This document shows positions 1-5,828 of a DNA stretch of 21,682 bases, piece after piece. Source of the DNA: a virus; IMG/VR virus record IMGVR_UViG_3300049911_000081, positions 1 through 21,682 of that record; one strand, written 5' to 3'. The position numbers were made by a program, and so were the translations under genes. Every line of letters begins with the position of its first letter. The stretch's first letter is position 1. A model generated the notes under the pieces. The model was not told the DNA's origin. It saw nothing but the letters and a program-made list of their open reading frames with translations, and did not search any database.

Positions 1-22
1 ATTTTTATATGCTTATTTTATG

Positions 23-86
23 TGAGTATTTATACTTATTTTTCATATAAGTATTTATACTTAGTCCATATAAGTATTTATACTTA
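23..86. repeat. Three tandem 16-bp palindromes, operator-like
   Basis: Two perfect copies of TAAGTATTTATACTTA lie at 48-63 and 71-86, and a one-mismatch copy (TGAGTATTTATACTTA) at 23-38. Each is a 7-bp inverted repeat, TAAGTAT/ATACTTA, around a TT spacer. Centre-to-centre spacing is 25 and 23 bp, a little over two helical turns, so dimers would bind on nearly the same DNA face. The array lies just beyond the terminator of the late operon, in AT-rich DNA with no visible gene. It fits operators for a dimeric regulator of the next leftward gene. Iterons of a replication origin are an alternative, but the strong dyad symmetry favours operators. Confidence 0.6.
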
Positions 87-106
87 ATCAAAGTGCATAA
101 AATAAT

Positions 107-142
107 AATAATTAAAAAAGGGAGCCAATAATAACTCCCTTT
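107..142 (-). terminator. Rho-independent terminator of the late operon
   Basis: An 8-bp perfect stem (CTCCCTTT at 135-142 pairs with AAAGGGAG at 117-124) encloses a 10-nt loop. Read on the minus strand, the stem runs into six U (119-114) and then AU-rich sequence. It starts about 22 bp after the stop of the last gene of the minus-strand operon, where a terminator is expected. On the plus strand the stem is followed by C/A-rich sequence, so it looks unidirectional. Confidence 0.8.
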
Positions 143-164
143 CAAACCAACACAAATGAAAACA

Positions 165-638
165 CTAATTGAAGTTATATGCAACTCCTGTAAGCAGAAA
201 TGCCTTCTTATTCCCGAAAGAATAGCCTACTCCCACTGATATATATTGAAGCACTGAGACTGTCCCCGCAATAGATAATTTCGCCGGTTCAACATCTCCA
301 ACATCCTGAGTGAATAAAATCAATAAGTTCGCACTAAAATTCTGATAAGGTTGATCGTTCTGTGAAATAAAGTGAGAATAACTCAATCCTGTTCCCATAG
401 AACTCAATGAAGAAACCGCCATTGGCTTATCAAAAGTAAATTGCATCGCAGTAATTGTTACAATAGGCCTGAAAAGCCAAATAGAAGTACTCTGGTCAGC
501 TTTTGCTATTTGGTCAGTGGTCTCTGCCACTTTAAACAAAGATTCATCTACGGGCTTAAAAAAGCCTTTAAACAGACTTTGTGCGAATCCAGATAGAGTA
601 ACCGTAAATAGAAATAAAAGAATAATTAGCCTTTCCAT
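165..638 (-). CDS. Secreted, possibly outer-membrane protein of unknown function
   Basis: This 157-aa protein opens with a strong Sec signal peptide (hydrophobic residues 4-17, likely cleavage near GFAQ at 17-20). The rest has alternating hydrophobic/polar segments rich in aromatic residues and short beta-strand-like runs, with Gly-Tyr-Ser-Phe and Tyr-Asn-Phe near the end, as in small outer-membrane beta-barrels. It is the last gene before the terminator and overlaps the gene upstream by 13 bp. I do not recognise the family. Placement at the operon end and export would suit a moron-type gene that changes the host surface, such as a superinfection-exclusion protein, but that is inference. A periplasmic lysis accessory is the alternative. 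Confidence 0.7.
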   Translation of the reverse strand: MERLIILLFLFTVTLSGFAQSLFKGFFKPVDESLFKVAETTDQIAKADQSTSIWLFRPIVTITAMQFTFDKPMAVSSLSSMGTGLSYSHFISQNDQPYQNFSANLLILFTQDVGDVEPAKLSIAGTVSVLQYISVGVGYSFGNKKAFLLTGVAYNFN

Positions 639-820
639 AAGTGTACATTACTTAAATGTTGCCATACACCAAAGGCATGAAGCAACCAAATAATTAAAAT
701 AATCACCACAACAATATTCAGGATTTTTTTAATAGTAGGTTGCATAGGTATGCAGGTGTTTATAAACCAGAGTAAAACTCCGACAATTACGATTACGAGT
801 AAAATAGTTAATAATGGCAT
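626..820 (-). CDS. Small two-TM membrane protein, Thivi_2564-like
   Basis: A 64-aa protein with two hydrophobic helices (about residues 2-20 and 33-50). Between them is a short polar loop containing Asn-Thr-Cys-Ile-Pro-Met and Lys-Lys-Ile-Leu-Asn. This layout (N-terminal TM, a conserved Ile-Pro-Met turn, Ile-Lys-Lys-Ile-Leu-Asn-x-Val-Val-Val, second TM) matches the small Thivi_2564 family of bacterial membrane proteins, whose function is unknown. It follows the two holin-like genes with a 4-bp gap, so it may join the lysis machinery, or it may be a host-derived passenger. It ends inside the first codons of the next gene. Confidence 0.75.
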   Translation of the reverse strand: MPLLTILLVIVIVGVLLWFINTCIPMQPTIKKILNIVVVIILIIWLLHAFGVWQHLSNVHLWKG

Positions 821-824
821 AGTT

Positions 825-1079
825 TTAAATTTGAGGTTGTTTATCTATTGCTTTAATTTCACCAGCATCATCAGCCAAATATTTTGTTGCGATCTTAATG
901 AGTGAAGCTATCAGGTTCCAGCCAAACAAGACCCAGGCTTTGACGGCAGCACCGTGTTCTACTTCCGGCATTGTCATCATCACTCCATTCACCACCGGAA
1001 TAGAATACAGAAAGAAATCGCCTATCCGCTTCCAACGATCAGGCGTTCTCTTTGTGTAATTTTCAAGACGGATATTCAC
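825..1079 (-). CDS. Holin-like small membrane protein
   Basis: An 84-aa protein with a basic N-terminus (Lys/Arg-rich, including Lys-Arg-Thr-Pro-Asp-Arg-Trp-Lys-Arg-Ile-Gly-Asp at about 10-21). Two hydrophobic segments follow (about 22-37 and 47-66), then a charged C-terminal tail. The pattern of Thr-Pro, basic cluster, Gly-Asp and hydrophobic helix is common in short holin candidates of Bacteroidota phages. Its start overlaps the upstream holin-like gene by 4 bp (ATGA), suggesting translational coupling. A holin would form inner-membrane lesions that time lysis. The assignment rests on size, topology and lysis-module context, not on a specific motif. Confidence 0.6.
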   Translation of the reverse strand: MNIRLENYTKRTPDRWKRIGDFFLYSIPVVNGVMMTMPEVEHGAAVKAWVLFGWNLIASLIKIATKYLADDAGEIKAIDKQPQI

Positions 1080-1297
1080 GGAGTACTCGGCTTAAAGAAT
1101 ATCCCGACCAGTGCCACAACACCGGCAATGACAGTACTGACTGCCGTGAGAGTGCTGGTAGCTATCGGAAGTCCCTGCGCTGATTGCTCCGGTGTCACTA
1201 CACCAAAAGCAACCAAAATTGTGAAAAGTAATCCCAGGATAGAGACTGCCGTCTGTATCCAGTTAGAATTGTAGTCTTTTTTTCCTCTAAGTTTCAT
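1076..1297 (-). CDS. Putative holin, two TM segments
   Basis: A 73-aa protein with a basic N-terminus (Lys-Leu-Arg-Gly-Lys-Lys), a first hydrophobic helix at about 14-33, a short loop with Thr-Pro-Glu-Gln, and a second helix at about 47-68 ending in a short Lys-containing tail. Size and N-in two-TM topology are those of small phage holins. It begins 11 bp after the caspase-like gene and overlaps the next holin-like gene by 4 bp. A holin/antiholin pair formed by this gene and its downstream neighbour is plausible. Phage r1t-type holins are a reasonable comparison in size, but I cannot prove family membership by eye. Confidence 0.6.
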   Translation of the reverse strand: MKLRGKKDYNSNWIQTAVSILGLLFTILVAFGVVTPEQSAQGLPIATSTLTAVSTVIAGVVALVGIFFKPSTP

Positions 1298-1308
1298 TGT
1301 CTTAAATA

Positions 1309-2115
1309 TTAAATTATGTTCATTAAAAGTGAATTATAATCATCATCTCTGAGATTGCCGTCATAAAGACATATAGCCTCGTCTATCGGCTCATCGCCTC
1401 CATTACCTGCTAACTGTGTCCCATGTGTGCTGTTATGGATTATAAGGGTTGGCTTGCTGAAAACTATTTGATCCAATAGATAGTCTGGCCCTTCAATAGA
1501 AGGCGATTGTTCAAACTGAGTCCCCGGAAGATACTTGCAAATCTCTTTATGCCATTGACGGTAAGTAATACCCGGCCTTAATGTTGTACAAGCGTAAAAA
1601 GTGAAGGCGCCATGATATTCATTATCGATATAAGCATCAGCAGAATATTCCGTTTCACCACAGCCACTTATACATATCCATTTAATATCTCCTCTTGCAG
1701 CGAATGTTCCCGGCTTCAAACGTGGATACATTTTAACTCCTGGCTGTTGATAGAACCTATTACGTGTCGGATAATCTTCATTGGAATTAAATAACCTTGT
1801 CACCGTCCCCGAGAAACAACTATCAGGCAAAACCAGAACAGTTGCTCCGGGATCAAGAACTTTTATTGCGGCATTCACTTCTGATTTGAATGTATCAAGT
1901 GTTGCATGATGATCCATGAATCTACGAACATCAAAGTCCGACCAGTAATTAAGAAGCGTTTCTTTCAGTTGCTTGCCGTCATTGTTGCAACCGTTAAGAT
2001 CATTGATACTTCCGGCATAGTCATTGATTGTGAATGAAAGTAACCGCCTATTTGCAGGTTCAATAACTACCGGTGCAACCGGATCATGTCCCCCGAATAA
2101 TTTCTTAAAGCACAT
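1309..2115 (-). CDS. Metacaspase-like (peptidase C14) protein with displaced catalytic-His block
   Basis: A 268-aa protein with clear metacaspase motifs. Residues 25-50 hold the first strand and the signature Asn-Asp-Leu-Asn-Gly-Cys-Asn-Asn-Asp. The nucleophile is Cys100 in LPDSCFSGTVTR, and strands resembling p10 follow (KWICISGCGE at 145-154, HGAFTF at 168-173). The end of the normal fold is visible near 206-219 (Ser-Ile-Glu-Gly-Pro-Asp-Tyr-Leu-Leu-Asp...Val-Phe). The His strand expected between the second helix and Cys100 is absent: residues 85-95 run straight from helix to Cys strand. Instead it forms residues 220-268: LIIHNSTHGTQ with catalytic His231, the acidic GGDEPIDEAI region and a short helix. 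Both dyad residues are therefore present, in reversed order. Metacaspases usually cut after Arg or Lys. The gene lies in the lysis module between the endolysin and the holins. Assembly error, inactive remnant or functional permutation all remain possible. Confidence 0.85.
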   Translation of the reverse strand: MCFKKLFGGHDPVAPVVIEPANRRLLSFTINDYAGSINDLNGCNNDGKQLKETLLNYWSDFDVRRFMDHHATLDTFKSEVNAAIKVLDPGATVLVLPDSCFSGTVTRLFNSNEDYPTRNRFYQQPGVKMYPRLKPGTFAARGDIKWICISGCGETEYSADAYIDNEYHGAFTFYACTTLRPGITYRQWHKEICKYLPGTQFEQSPSIEGPDYLLDQIVFSKPTLIIHNSTHGTQLAGNGGDEPIDEAICLYDGNLRDDDYNSLLMNII

Positions 2116-2236
2116 TGCAAATATAAATTAGAGTTATTAACAAACTTATTAACAATATTATCCAAATCCATTCAAGTAATATCCTACAGCAATTCTTTAA
2201 AAATGAATATAGCCTATATGTAGTAGATATTTTCAT
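2105..2236 (-). CDS. 43-aa single-TM protein between endolysin and caspase genes
   Basis: An open frame in the apparent gap after the endolysin gene. Its ATG overlaps the endolysin stop in an ATGA junction, and its TAA lies 11 bp inside the caspase-like gene. The peptide has a basic N-terminus (Lys2, Arg8, Lys15, Arg19, with Cys16-Cys17) followed by one long hydrophobic helix at about 20-41, starting with Leu-Leu-Glu-Trp-Ile-Trp. This predicts an N-in inner-membrane protein. Tight overlaps on both sides and an intact frame in very AT-rich DNA favour a real gene. A small holin, antiholin or spanin-like accessory is plausible. The sequence alone does not decide which. Confidence 0.6.
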   Translation of the reverse strand: MKISTTYRLYSFLKNCCRILLEWIWIILLISLLITLIYICNVL

Positions 2237-2655
2237 GGCTCAATAATTTCAAAATGGCTTCCATCCCAGAATTTAGTATCATCAACATCACTATTCTGGT
2301 TCCAATCTACGCCGCATCGTATCTTATGACTTATTATGCTCATACGAAATAATATATCAGCAATACCTTTAACATACCCTGCGAAATTTGAACTCTGAAG
2401 TTTTGACCAATCCAAATGATTTGTCTCATAAGGCACAGCATCAACAGCCATAGAAGGATATTGATTATGCTTTGAATCAGGCCACTGTAACTGTGAGTAA
2501 CCATTTACATAAGCCTCCTCCTGTTCCAGTTGTCCTCTATGCCCGCAGACTATCGTATTGTCATATCCTAACACAACATAAAAGAATAATGTCTGTAAAT
2601 CAGGATGACAACTGTCAAGTTTCTTTTGACTTGCAAGTGAATAACTACTCATCAT
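2233..2655 (-). CDS. M15-family peptidoglycan peptidase, endolysin
   Basis: A 140-aa single-domain zinc peptidase of the L-alanyl-D-glutamate / D-Ala-D-Ala type used by phages to cut peptide stems of peptidoglycan. Visible motifs are Cys-Gly-His-Arg at 37-40, SKHNQYPSMAVDAVPY at 61-76 with zinc ligands His63 and Asp72, and WDGSHFE at 130-136 with zinc ligand His134 and an acidic catalytic candidate at Asp131. Length equals that of compact phage M15 endolysins, and there is no cell-wall-binding domain. There is no signal peptide, so a holin is needed for release, which fits the membrane genes around it. The ATG overlaps the upstream TGA (ATGA). A second in-frame ATG follows at once, so the start may be one codon later. 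Confidence 0.9.
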   Translation of the reverse strand: MMSSYSLASQKKLDSCHPDLQTLFFYVVLGYDNTIVCGHRGQLEQEEAYVNGYSQLQWPDSKHNQYPSMAVDAVPYETNHLDWSKLQSSNFAGYVKGIADILFRMSIISHKIRCGVDWNQNSDVDDTKFWDGSHFEIIEP

Positions 2656-3032
2656 TGTATTATTAACGCCAATACAGCACCTATTATAATTTGTAAAACA
2701 ATCCAGACCCCCAATCCAATATAAACGAGTTTAGAAATTGCGCCAATCTTATTATTGACACTTTCGATCTTTTGCTCTAAAAGTTTTTCACTACCAGAAA
2801 CTTCATCTTTTCTGATAAAGACCTTCTCCTGTTGATTATATTGATCTCGCCATTCATTTGCTTTATTAGCCCTTTCATTAGCTGCATGTTCTGCCTTTGT
2901 TATAGCCAATTGCATTAAATCAAATCTCAAGGATATTTTCTCATCCAAGTCAGTAATGACCTTATCAAAGTGTTTTTCAAGGGATATACTAAGCCTTGAA
3001 TTTTGTGATTGATCTGTCTCTTCTTCTTTCAT
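2652..3032 (-). CDS. Coiled-coil protein with C-terminal TM anchor, lysis accessory
   Basis: A 126-aa protein that is charged and helical for residues 1-100, with heptad-like patterns at about 17-65 and 80-98 (many Glu, Lys, Ala, Asn). A single C-terminal membrane helix spans about 101-124. This layout matches small tail-anchored proteins found next to phage endolysins (XhlA-like haemolysin or DUF7201-type proteins). It could oligomerise at the inner membrane and help the holin/endolysin step, or act like a spanin component. It lies directly upstream of the endolysin with a 4-bp overlap. The family name is a comparison of layout only. Confidence 0.6.
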   Translation of the reverse strand: MKEEETDQSQNSRLSISLEKHFDKVITDLDEKISLRFDLMQLAITKAEHAANERANKANEWRDQYNQQEKVFIRKDEVSGSEKLLEQKIESVNNKIGAISKLVYIGLGVWIVLQIIIGAVLALIIQ

Positions 3033-3047
3033 TTATTTCCCATTTAG

Positions 3048-3440
3048 TTAACTCCATCCAAGCAAAAAACATATTCCAACAATCCCGCAAACCAACTTCA
3101 TAAACCAACCCCAGCTTCCAAGTCTTGTCATTATCCTGTCATATAACTTCGTGGTTCCGTAATACCAAATCGGAATATGAGTGCCGCATAGTATTGTAGT
3201 TAAATTCCAAGTTGTATCATAAATCATAAATCTCATAAACCAGAATCCTAAGAATAGTTTCCAGTAAGGTGTATCATTGGGGTTGAACCACGCCCATGCT
3301 GCAAACGGAATAAAGAAAAGCAGTACTACTAATACATGATACTTCCTGATAAACTTGTTAATAGCAGGATTAAATTTATTGAATACAGCCTCTAAGACGG
3401 ATTCTGTTACTATAAAAAATATTGCGAGTAATAAATTCAT
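3048..3440 (-). CDS. Multi-TM membrane protein of unknown function
   Basis: A 130-aa protein with hydrophobic segments at about 2-19, 34-54, 60-75 and 112-128. Aromatic residues, mostly Trp and Phe, are frequent, and the loops carry several Arg/Lys. I see no catalytic motif. It starts 2 bp after the adhesin gene and precedes the tail-anchored coiled-coil gene by 15 bp, so it opens the lysis module. It may be a large holin-type protein or an unrelated membrane protein. The product is unrecognised. Confidence 0.65.
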   Translation of the reverse strand: MNLLLAIFFIVTESVLEAVFNKFNPAINKFIRKYHVLVVLLFFIPFAAWAWFNPNDTPYWKLFLGFWFMRFMIYDTTWNLTTILCGTHIPIWYYGTTKLYDRIMTRLGSWGWFMKLVCGIVGICFLLGWS

Positions 3441-3442
3441 AA

Positions 3443-5800
3443 TTAATTAGTTGTTACAACATAATGATTAGTTGCCAAAGTTGCCATAGCTGCATCACTC
3501 GCTGACGTTCTCGCTCCCATGCCTGAAAATTGTAAATTAATATGTATTCCGGCTGTGTTATGAGGTAATCCCGCGGCGGCGGCAATCAAAAAAGCATCAA
3601 CCATAGCAGTTGTCCAGGAATTATTTATTCCTATTCCACTACCGGATAATACCCATGCAGGAATAGCACCGCCATTATATATGACATTAGGACATCCGTT
3701 AAATAATAAAACCTGTAATGATGCTTGCATTGATTCTATGTGTCCTGTTATATTTGGCATGGCAGAACAGGAAAGATAGACCATTGCGACATTATCGAAA
3801 TCGGTTATATCGCCAACCCATGTGCCACCATTACCTTGTACACAGAAATACACTATTGAGGAAGGCAGATTTGCAAAATTACCAGTTACAACATATCCTC
3901 CATCTGCCAAATAAAATGTTGCCAATCCAGCCGGAACATTATTTGCGTTTCCAGTAATCTGTCCTGCAATTATATGATCAAGGGATAAATAAGTCAATCC
4001 CGCCGGTAAATTGTCCAACAAACCGGAATAATTTGCTAAATGAGTATCATCAATTCCATATAAAATCAATGTATGTAATGTTGTAGGCAGACTATTTATT
4101 GAACCATAAATTCCAGTAATATAAGCAAATGTCAAATCTACGAGAGGACAGGTAATTGCATCAATATCACCAATCCAATTGCCACGAGTTAATTTTAATA
4201 ATGTTAAAGCAGTAAGATTATTAAAATCAATTAAATTACCGGAAAGTGTAGTATTTGAGACTCCAAACCCGGTTATGAAAGTTATATCTCTATAAACTTT
4301 TATATGATAAGTCCCAGTTGAAACATAATTACTTGTATATATATTTGATCCCGTTGCCTCGACAACTGCCGTCCCGTCTCCCCAATCAATAAATGCTTTA
4401 TAACTTGTTGCTACGGTTAAAGATAATGCGACTTGTGAAATTGCTCCTGATTGAGTGCTGATGACTTCCAAGTAATCTTTTGGTAAAGGATTATCATTTG
4501 TATATGTCAAAATTTTAGTTAAATCACTTCCTGCTTTTGCAGTACTATAAGAAAATAATTCCTGCAAATAATTCCTGCTATCAACTGAATCGACAGATGT
4601 TTTCACAAAATTAATATCACGTTTTGCAGCGATCATCCATGAATCAATAAGTTCCTGATCCAATTCTAATGGATGCCATCTTTTAGGATTTGCAGCATCA
4701 TAATATCCTGCCCTTGCCGTTGCCTGATAAATACCTGCATCCGATCTGTCCCATCCCGCCCCCGCCATAATAACTAATGAATCGGCGAGATTATGATTCG
4801 TCAGACTGCCAACCTGGGATTTAATTTTTGGAAATGTATATCCTCCATAAACAATCGTATCTCCCATTAACTGAGTACCTGCGTAAGATAAACCAACATA
4901 AACACTTCCTTGTCCTGCAATATAATAATAAGTATATCCTTTATCCAATAAATATCTTGATCCTTGTATTCCATAAACTTTTTTAGTCGAAGCCATTGCT
5001 ACAGTAGCCATGTGATTACCATTGCCACTGACATCATAGAATATTGCACCTAAAGCACTAAATTCAACATTTAATGGCCAATGTGCTTCTGCTCCGGTTA
5101 CAAAACCTCTTGCCATAAGAGTTGCACCTTCGGCTGGAGTCAATAACCTACGATAGACATAAGTATCAGAATGAGATGACTTGCCAATGTAAGCACCCAC
5201 AGCCTGACAACCTACTGTAAATTTTACTGCACCTGATGGAGTAAAATTACCTGTAAAAGATTGATCTGTCCCTTGCTGTACTTCATTAACAAAAAATCTA
5301 ACTTTGGATGTTGCTAAATTTATATCTAACCTTAAAAATGCCCATCCTAAAGTTGTAAAATCAACTGTTGTAGATACATTAACATAAGTGCCTGACGAAT
5401 AAACTCTATATCTTAAATAACCTGTTGTAATATCCTGAAACACACAATAAGTTCCAAACCCATCACCGCCTATACTTTTTCCAAAAATCCATTTATAAGC
5501 AGTCTTTCCATTATCTTCACTATTGGCCCATCCGCATAAAGTTAAATCAGTTACTCCAATATCTAATTTACTCGCATCGTTCACATACGCATATTCATTT
5601 CCTGTTGGTTTATAATAATAAGGAAGCAAAAGACTTGCATCGCCCGCACCGGGAGTTACCGAATCAGGTAATGTTAATCCATTTCTTGTTCCTTCTTTAA
5701 CCCAGAAATTTGGAGTTTCTCCTCCTAATTTTTGGCCTGGTGAAGTCCAGACGCCACTGCCTCTTTTACCAATTCCGATATAATTTCCTATTCCTATCAT
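3443..5800 (-). CDS. LamG plus LRR-like adhesin, probable tail fibre
   Basis: A 785-aa protein without a signal peptide, beginning with an unusual Gly/Ile-rich stretch (MIGIGNYIGIGKRGSG). Residues of about 60-235 form a LamG/concanavalin-like jelly roll (Leu-Thr-Leu-Cys-Gly-Trp, then Phe-Phe-Val-Asn-Glu and a Tyr-Arg-Arg-Leu-Leu-Thr-Pro-Ala-Glu end, typical of carbohydrate-binding LamG_3 domains). A DWGDG motif near 470 marks a PKD-like Ig domain. From about 500 to 710 there are irregular leucine-rich repeats (Leu-Thr-x-Leu-x-Leu, Leu-Pro-x-x-Leu-x-x-Leu). The likely role is host surface recognition at the tail tip. It is the last gene of the adhesin module. Unlike the four genes before it, it has no export signal, which fits an ordinary virion protein. 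Confidence 0.7.
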   Translation of the reverse strand: MIGIGNYIGIGKRGSGVWTSPGQKLGGETPNFWVKEGTRNGLTLPDSVTPGAGDASLLLPYYYKPTGNEYAYVNDASKLDIGVTDLTLCGWANSEDNGKTAYKWIFGKSIGGDGFGTYCVFQDITTGYLRYRVYSSGTYVNVSTTVDFTTLGWAFLRLDINLATSKVRFFVNEVQQGTDQSFTGNFTPSGAVKFTVGCQAVGAYIGKSSHSDTYVYRRLLTPAEGATLMARGFVTGAEAHWPLNVEFSALGAIFYDVSGNGNHMATVAMASTKKVYGIQGSRYLLDKGYTYYYIAGQGSVYVGLSYAGTQLMGDTIVYGGYTFPKIKSQVGSLTNHNLADSLVIMAGAGWDRSDAGIYQATARAGYYDAANPKRWHPLELDQELIDSWMIAAKRDINFVKTSVDSVDSRNYLQELFSYSTAKAGSDLTKILTYTNDNPLPKDYLEVISTQSGAISQVALSLTVATSYKAFIDWGDGTAVVEATGSNIYTSNYVSTGTYHIKVYRDITFITGFGVSNTTLSGNLIDFNNLTALTLLKLTRGNWIGDIDAITCPLVDLTFAYITGIYGSINSLPTTLHTLILYGIDDTHLANYSGLLDNLPAGLTYLSLDHIIAGQITGNANNVPAGLATFYLADGGYVVTGNFANLPSSIVYFCVQGNGGTWVGDITDFDNVAMVYLSCSAMPNITGHIESMQASLQVLLFNGCPNVIYNGGAIPAWVLSGSGIGINNSWTTAMVDAFLIAAAAGLPHNTAGIHINLQFSGMGARTSASDAAMATLATNHYVVTTN

Positions 5801-5828
5801 TTAGTTTAAATTATTAATTTCAAAAATG

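Noticed and set aside
954-1274. Plus-strand open frame of 106 codons opposite the holin-like genes
   Set aside because: It covers two well-supported, ATGA-coupled membrane genes on the minus strand. Its composition (His/Ile/Arg-rich, then Thr/Ala-rich) looks like an antisense shadow, and no other plus-strand gene exists in the window.
1309-2115. Caspase-like gene as a simple pseudogene
   Set aside because: The frame is intact over 268 codons, both catalytic residues and the acidic region are preserved, and spacing to the neighbours is tight. Decay would be expected to leave stops or loss of motifs.
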